This document shows positions 59,811 through 64,000 of a DNA stretch of 64,000 nucleotides, piece after piece. This DNA comes from CATQHS01 sp963422655 (GTDB lineage Bacteria; Actinomycetota; Acidimicrobiia; Acidimicrobiales; Aldehydirespiratoraceae): NCBI GenBank assembly GCA_963422655.1, contig OY730440.1, positions 744,001 through 808,000 of the forward strand. Reading direction: 5' to 3'. The notes below the pieces were generated by a model that was not told the DNA's origin, searched no databases, and saw only the letters and a list, made by a program, of their open reading frames with translations. Numbering within the stretch: position 1 is the stretch's first letter; each line of letters opens with the position of its first letter. The position numbers were made by a program, and so were the translations under genes.

Positions 59811-61183
59811 CAGCGTGCTGGCCCCGTGCCCATGATCTGTTCCTCCATCTCCCAGATCATCGAAAGGATCTCCTCTCGAGTACGGATGAACTCCACCGAG
59901 GTCTTGAGCCCCCGGGCATCGGCAGTCAACGCCTCCCGCGCGAAAGGCAGTTCGTAGACCCGTTCTATGCGACCGGGCCGGGGCGCCATCACGAAGAGCT
60001 GATCACCCAGGTACAGGGCCTCCTCCACGCTGTGGGTGACCAGCACGATGGTCTTGCCCGTCTCGTTCCAGAGGTCGAGCACCAGCCCTTGCATCTTTTC
60101 CCGGGTCAGCGCGTCGAGAGCGCCCAGCGGTTCGTCCATGAGGATGATCTCGGGATCGTTGGCCAGGCAGCGGGCCAGCGCCACCCGTTGCTGCATCCCG
60201 CCGGACAGCTCGTAGACAGCCTTCTCGCCGAAGCCCTTGAGCCCCACGATGTCGAGCAGGTCCCGCACCGCCTCGCGAGAGGCAGGACGGGAGCGTCCGT
60301 TCATGCGAGCTCCGAAGCCGACGTTGTCGTTGACGCTCAACCACTCGAAGAGAGCGCCTCGCTGGAACACCATGCCCCGGTCCTGTCCCGGTCCACCGAT
60401 CGGCTCGTCCCCCAGCTTCACCTCCCCCGAAGTGGGGGACAAGAAACCGGCGATGATGTTGAGCAGAGTGGTCTTGCCGCATCCCGATGGTCCGAGCAGG
60501 GTGAGCAGACGACCGGGCTGCAGAGTAAACGACACACCGGCCAGAGCCTCCACCTCCCCGCCGTCGGGCAACTCGTAGACCATGCCCAGGTCCTGCACCA
60601 CCAAGGGGCTGTCGGTTCGGGACTCGGCAGGCGCCTCTACTTTGGACGGATCGAAGCGCACCTCGGGTCGACCCGAACCGAACCAGGCCCAGGTCAGCAC
60701 GAACGCACCACCCAGCAGCACCATGTAGGTAATCGTGGAATCGGAGCGCTGCCGGTAGGCCAGGATCACAGCGATCACCGAGCCCAGAGCCAAGGCCAGC
60801 CACACCCACCGGGCCCGGCGAGCCCGACCGGTATCGTCGGCCCGGCGATACCCGACCATAAGGGCCAGCAAAGCCGCCCCACCGAGAAGGCACGCCACCG
60901 GCTGCCACGGCGATGCCGTGTCCCGGAAGGCCAGAACGATCCCGCCGAGCACGGCACCGACAGCCATGAGCTGACCGGTCAAGACGACTCCGTCTCGAGG
61001 GTGAGCGGCCTGATCGGCAGTGGTGAAGCGACGGGCCGGCGTCACCAACAGATCAACCGTCATGGCCGACACAGCCGCGGCCGCCACCACGAGCAGGACC
61101 CACTTCAACCCGACTGCACCCCTGGCGACACCGGCGGTGATCGCGTCGTAAGCGTCGGCCAAGCCCCCGACGACGGACTCCAT
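59810..61183 (-). CDS. ABC transporter ATP-binding protein fused to an N-terminal five-helix membrane domain
   Basis: The 457-residue protein has an ATPase domain from about 193: Walker A GPSGCGKTT, Q-loop, signature LSGGMQQR, Walker B IILMDEPLGALD and switch His in THSVEEAL. This is the TauB/SsuB/NitC class. Preceding it are about 170 residues with five membrane helices (near 26-46, 67-86, 93-112, 124-143 and 151-168). That fusion is unusual for taurine-type importers, where the ATPase is normally soluble; it could be a membrane anchor or a small partner of the permease. One base overlaps the permease gene. Confidence 0.9.
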   Translation of the reverse strand: MESVVGGLADAYDAITAGVARGAVGLKWVLLVVAAAAVSAMTVDLLVTPARRFTTADQAAHPRDGVVLTGQLMAVGAVLGGIVLAFRDTASPWQPVACLLGGAALLALMVGYRRADDTGRARRARWVWLALALGSVIAVILAYRQRSDSTITYMVLLGGAFVLTWAWFGSGRPEVRFDPSKVEAPAESRTDSPLVVQDLGMVYELPDGGEVEALAGVSFTLQPGRLLTLLGPSGCGKTTLLNIIAGFLSPTSGEVKLGDEPIGGPGQDRGMVFQRGALFEWLSVNDNVGFGARMNGRSRPASREAVRDLLDIVGLKGFGEKAVYELSGGMQQRVALARCLANDPEIILMDEPLGALDALTREKMQGLVLDLWNETGKTIVLVTHSVEEALYLGDQLFVMAPRPGRIERVYELPFAREALTADARGLKTSVEFIRTREEILSMIWEMEEQIMGTGPAR

Positions 61184-61229
61184 TGCTGCCCTCCTTCGGA
61201 CTCGCAGATTCCGGGCCGTTTTCCGGGTA

Positions 61230-62330
61230 TCAGTTCACCGCCTCGAGAAAGCTCGTATCCACGAAAGCGTCGTAGCTGGGTAGAGCCGAATCGATCTCGC
61301 CCTGAGCCACGAAGAAGTCCATCTGCTCCTTCATGACCGATTGGACGGTGCCGGCCAGCCAGGCCTCGGAGAGCTGAACGTCTTTCTCCGGGAAGGCGAA
61401 GGCGTCGAGCAGGGCGACGGTCGCCTCACGATCCATGCCCGCCGCCTCAGCGATGGTGTCGATGAAAGGCTCCCGGTCGGCGTTGTAGGCCCGGTTGGTG
61501 TCTTCGGTCACCTGAAGGAAGGCGGTCACCACGTCGGGGTGTTTCTCGGCGAAGCTGCGGGTGGTGGAGATGATGTCGAAGACACGGATGCCGATGGCTT
61601 CTTGCTCCGAGCCGGTCATGACCAGGTTGCCGCCGTTGGCGATCATCTGGTTGACGGCCCCACCGAAAGCGCAGGCCATGGCCACATCGCCTGAATCAAG
61701 GGCCGCCACTGCAGCCGGACCGCCCTCGGACTGGATGAGCTCGACGGTGGACGTGTCCACCCCGAGGTGCTCGAGCATCTTCAGCAGCTTGAAGTGGGTG
61801 ACGTTGCCCAAAGGAGTGTAGATACTCTGACCGGCCAATGTCTCGGCCGCATTGTCCTTCGTGATGCCGAGGTCGGGGTTGGCCACGCAGTTGTCGGCAT
61901 CGGCGTAGGTCACCGCCACCCCCACCAGCACCAGCTCCGAGCCGCCGGTCACGAAGTTGGCGAAGGGAGTCAAGCCCTGGGAGTAGGAGATGTCGATGTC
62001 GCCTGATTCCATGGCCAGGGCCATGTCGCCGCCGCTGGCGAAGGAGGTCCAATACACCGGCAGGCCGAGCTCGGCGTCATAGGTCTCGTTGGCCTGAGCT
62101 ACCTGATTGGCGGTTGGCCACTCGAGGAAATAAGCAACGTTGAGCTCTTCGAGCCCCGAATCCCCCTCGTCGGCATCGGTGGTAGTAGTTGCCGCGGTAG
62201 CGGCCTCGGTAGTGGTGACCGCTGTAGTGGTGACCGCTTCGGTATCGGTACCGGCATCGGACGAATCATCGTCGCCACAGGCGGCGGCACCAAGACCGAG
62301 CACCATCAGCACTGTCAGTAGTCGCTTCAT
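61230..62330 (-). CDS. Taurine-type ABC transporter substrate-binding lipoprotein (TauA-like)
   Basis: From ATG at 62330 the 366-residue protein has a signal peptide and lipobox (LGAAAC, Cys18), a Thr/Ala/Asp-rich linker, and a periplasmic-binding type 2 domain starting LNVAYFLEWPTANQVAQA. The FASGGDMALAMESGDIDISYSQGLTPFANFVTG segment, SEGGPAAVAALDSGDVAMACAFGGAVNQM and the C-terminal QMDFFVAQGEID match TauA-like binding proteins. GGAGGGT at 62337-62343 is a strong ribosome binding site. Taurine as ligand is inferred from the neighbouring transaminase and Pta. Confidence 0.88.
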   Translation of the reverse strand: MKRLLTVLMVLGLGAAACGDDDSSDAGTDTEAVTTTAVTTTEAATAATTTTDADEGDSGLEELNVAYFLEWPTANQVAQANETYDAELGLPVYWTSFASGGDMALAMESGDIDISYSQGLTPFANFVTGGSELVLVGVAVTYADADNCVANPDLGITKDNAAETLAGQSIYTPLGNVTHFKLLKMLEHLGVDTSTVELIQSEGGPAAVAALDSGDVAMACAFGGAVNQMIANGGNLVMTGSEQEAIGIRVFDIISTTRSFAEKHPDVVTAFLQVTEDTNRAYNADREPFIDTIAEAAGMDREATVALLDAFAFPEKDVQLSEAWLAGTVQSVMKEQMDFFVAQGEIDSALPSYDAFVDTSFLEAVN

Positions 62331-62351
62331 TGGGTTACCCTCCATATTAAT

Positions 62352-62400
62352 TTTGATGTATATCTTTGATGTATATCAATATATTAATTTGATGTATGTC
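62352..62400. promoter_or_regulatory. Three direct 13-bp repeats upstream of the taurine-type binding protein gene
   Basis: TTTGATGTATATC occurs at 62352-62364 and 62365-62377 in tandem, and TTTGATGTATGTC at 62388-62400. The whole 62344-62400 stretch is strikingly AT-rich between two GC-rich genes. It lies just upstream of the tauA-like ribosome binding site, in the minus-strand leader between the transaminase and the transporter genes. Direct repeats of this spacing commonly bind a regulator; an attenuator or internal promoter is also possible. Confidence 0.5.
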
Positions 62401-62418
62401 AATTCGGTGTTTGGAAAC

Positions 62419-63792
62419 TTATCTTGAGGTCTCGAGCCAACTATCCACCCGGTCGAGTACCTGGTCGACTCGGCCCAGCAGGTCGTCGATCACGGCGCCG
62501 TCGGCCACCAGCGGCGGTGCCACCGCCAGCATGGCCGCCCCTCTGGAGTCGGGCCGCACCAGTACCCGCGCGTCGCGAATGAACCGGTCCAGCAGCCCGC
62601 CGGGCAGCAACTCGGAGAATTCGGCGTCGGTGAGATCCACCTGTGCGACTCGATCACGCATCAGCTCCACAGCGTAGAAGTAACCGATACCCCGAACGTC
62701 CTTCACGCAGGGGTGCGCCGCCATCAGATCGCGCAAGCCGAAGCCGAGGCGGTTCTCGTTGCGCAGCACTCCGGCCAATACGCCTTCGTCGCGCAGAGCA
62801 TTCATGTTGGCGACTGCCACCGCGGTGGCCACCGGATGCCCGCCGAACGTCGAACCGTGCCCGAACATGCCCGTCGGCGAATCCCACACCCGTTCCACCA
62901 GAGAGCCCCTCACCACCAAACCACCGAGGGGCTGGTATGCGCTGGTGACGCCCTTGGCGAAGGTGATCATGTCGGGTACCACGCCGAACCGCTCGCTGCC
63001 GAACCAGTAGCCGAGGCGCCCGAAGGAGTTGATCACCTCGTCGGCGCAGAGCAACACACCGTAGCGGTCGCAGATGCGGCGCAGCTCCTGCCAGTAGCCG
63101 TCAGGCGGCACCAGTGCCCCCCGTCCGTTCTGGACCGGCTCGGCGATCACCATGGCCACGGTCTCGGGACCCTCGGCCAGGATCGCCTCCTCGACCGCGG
63201 TCACGCACGGCAGATCTCGAGCCGAGCCGCTCGGATCGGGGCCGCATTCGAGGGTGTTGGCCACATGGCGCACGCCATCCCAGAGCATCGGGAGGTATGG
63301 TTCTCGGAAGTTGGGGATTCCGGTCACGGTGAGAGCACCCAGAGTCGTGCCGTGGTAGGCCCACCGGCGAGCGATCACCTTGTGACGGGTGGGGGCGCCG
63401 TCGGCCAGATGACAGCAGCGGGCAAACTTGAGAGCCGACTCCACCGCCTCGGAGCCCGAGTTCACGAAGAACACCTTGTCGAGGTCGGCGGGAGCGACTG
63501 CCGCGATCATCGACGCGGCCTCGATGGACGAGGGGTGAGCAAAGCCCCAGTTGGGGTAGAAGGCCAGCTTGTCCATCTGCTTGGCGGCGGCCGCAGTCAG
63601 GTCGCTGCGACCGTGGCCGAGGTTCGTGCAGAACAAGCTGGAGAGGCCGTCGAGATACTCGTTGCCGTCGGTGTCCCACACATAGCAGCCCTCACCCCGG
63701 TCGATGACTACGAGGTCGTCGCGGCGCCAAGCGTCGCCCCGGGTGAAGTGCGGAAGCAGATGGCGGCGGGCTCTCTCCCGATCGTCCGGCAT
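62419..63792 (-). CDS. Class III transaminase, probably taurine-pyruvate (or related sulfonate/omega-amine) aminotransferase
   Basis: From the ATG at 63792, preceded by AAGGAGGT, the protein has 457 residues. Class III motifs are complete: YVWDTDGNEYLDGLSSLF, NSGSEAVESALKFAR, WAYHGTTLGALTVTG, MVIAEPVQNGRGALVPP, CADEVINSFGRLGYWFG (Asp251) and the lysine in TFAKGVTSAYQPLGG (Lys280). It opens a cluster with a taurine-type importer and Pta, so taurine:pyruvate aminotransferase, giving sulfoacetaldehyde and alanine, is the likely role. The longer frame reaches into tRNA-Glu and is not real. Confidence 0.87.
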   Translation of the reverse strand: MPDDRERARRHLLPHFTRGDAWRRDDLVVIDRGEGCYVWDTDGNEYLDGLSSLFCTNLGHGRSDLTAAAAKQMDKLAFYPNWGFAHPSSIEAASMIAAVAPADLDKVFFVNSGSEAVESALKFARCCHLADGAPTRHKVIARRWAYHGTTLGALTVTGIPNFREPYLPMLWDGVRHVANTLECGPDPSGSARDLPCVTAVEEAILAEGPETVAMVIAEPVQNGRGALVPPDGYWQELRRICDRYGVLLCADEVINSFGRLGYWFGSERFGVVPDMITFAKGVTSAYQPLGGLVVRGSLVERVWDSPTGMFGHGSTFGGHPVATAVAVANMNALRDEGVLAGVLRNENRLGFGLRDLMAAHPCVKDVRGIGYFYAVELMRDRVAQVDLTDAEFSELLPGGLLDRFIRDARVLVRPDSRGAAMLAVAPPLVADGAVIDDLLGRVDQVLDRVDSWLETSR

Positions 63793-63796
63793 GACC

Positions 63797-63804
63797 ACCT
63801 CCTT
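63797..63804 (-). promoter_or_regulatory. Strong Shine-Dalgarno site that fixes the transaminase start
   Basis: AAGGAGGT on the minus strand lies 4 bases upstream of the ATG at 63792 and is a near-perfect match to the 16S 3' end. It argues against the upstream in-frame ATG at 63831. Confidence 0.85.
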
Positions 63805-63858
63805 GCCACAGCACTGCTGATAGTCGCTCATCAGGGCGCCCGTCGACCCGAGTTTCAG

Positions 63859-63931
63859 TACCCCGTACGGGATTCGAACCCGTGCTACCACCTTGAGAGG
63901 GTGGCGTCCTAGGCCGCTAGACGAACGGGGC
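63859..63931 (-). tRNA. tRNA-Glu (CTC anticodon)
   Basis: The 73-nt minus-strand sequence starts GCCCCGT and ends ACGGGGT plus discriminator A (first acceptor pair is G-U). The anticodon loop CCCTCTCAAGG gives CTC; TTCGAAT is the T loop. CCA is not encoded. It is 4 nt downstream of tRNA-Gln on the same strand. Confidence 0.95.
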
Positions 63932-63935
63932 AAAG

Positions 63936-64000
63936 CTCGGGGAGGAGGACTCGAACCCCCAATGACTGGACCAGAACCAGTTGTGTTACCGATTACACCA
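63936..64000 (-). tRNA. tRNA-Gln (CTG anticodon), 5' end cut by the window edge
   Basis: On the minus strand the visible part starts in the D region (TGGTGTAATCGG), has the anticodon stem ACTGG/CCAGT with loop TTCTGGT (anticodon CTG), T loop TTCGAGT and 3' end TCCCCGA plus discriminator G. The first acceptor bases lie beyond position 64000. Confidence 0.93.

Noticed and set aside
62346..62400. Origin-like AT-rich iterons
   Set aside because: Three 13-bp repeats in a 55 bp island are too few, there is no dnaA or DnaA-box cluster nearby, and the placement before a binding-protein gene favours regulation.

Overview
The window is a GC-rich bacterial chromosome segment, densely packed and arranged largely in operons. 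Several features point to an actinobacterium: the order rpsB-tsf-pyrH-frr-cdsA-dxr-rseP-ispG-rimP-nusA-infB-rbfA-truB-ribF, an M23-like lipoprotein beside rpsB, frequent GTG starts, a SAM riboswitch resembling the actinobacterial SAM-IV type, and a septum-formation-domain lipoprotein. The SLH-domain style and overall gene content suggest a deep lineage such as Acidimicrobiia. That placement is inference; no rRNA is present.

Left part (1-13.7 kb). The 3' end of a PatB/MalY-type lyase and a class III transaminase come first. A minus-strand run follows: metal-dependent amidohydrolase, CopD-like membrane protein, 3-methyladenine glycosylase (tag) and a large single-polypeptide restriction-modification enzyme. 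Next are a decayed aquaporin-like fragment, a septum-formation-domain lipoprotein, a small membrane protein, a Nudix hydrolase, an FMN-fold protein, a YcaQ-like crosslink glycosylase and leuS.

Methyl-transfer region (13.9-24.7 kb). A plus-strand operon encodes a corrinoid protein, a DUF1638 protein, a 'virulence factor'-domain protein, a methyltetrahydrofolate:corrinoid methyltransferase and a RACo-type reductive activator. After an opposing AT-richer gene comes a non-pyrrolysine MttB-family methyltransferase, followed by an MFS transporter. Together these look like a tetrahydrofolate-dependent demethylation pathway for a quaternary amine. The intervening gene encodes a secreted protein of fibronectin III, leucine-rich repeat, cadherin-like and S-layer homology domains.

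Middle part (24.8-42 kb). This holds tRNA-Gly, a riboswitch-controlled metX plus trans-sulfuration operon leading into an Fpg/Nei glycosylase and two small genes, a DEAD-box helicase, adenosine deaminase, upp, two 2-hydroxyacid dehydrogenases, a diiron ferritin-like protein translationally coupled to a TetR regulator, a PfkB kinase and an M1 aminopeptidase.

Right part (40.6-64 kb). The long translation/isoprenoid/phospholipid operon (all minus strand) is followed by a degenerate M23 lipoprotein, a TetR regulator and a taurine-type cluster: transaminase, binding protein, ATPase with an N-terminal membrane domain, permease and phosphotransacetylase. This cluster fits taurine uptake, transamination and acetyl-phosphate recovery, but the central enzyme sulfoacetaldehyde acetyltransferase is not in the window. 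tRNA-Glu and a truncated tRNA-Gln close the window.

Taurine and methylated-amine use plus eukaryote-like repeat domains and an isolated restriction-modification enzyme would suit a host-associated (for example sponge-associated) or marine organic-matter-degrading bacterium, but that is only a hypothesis. A recurring oddity is a set of short perfect tandem duplications (12-19 bp) placed at gene ends, gene starts and intergenic spots.
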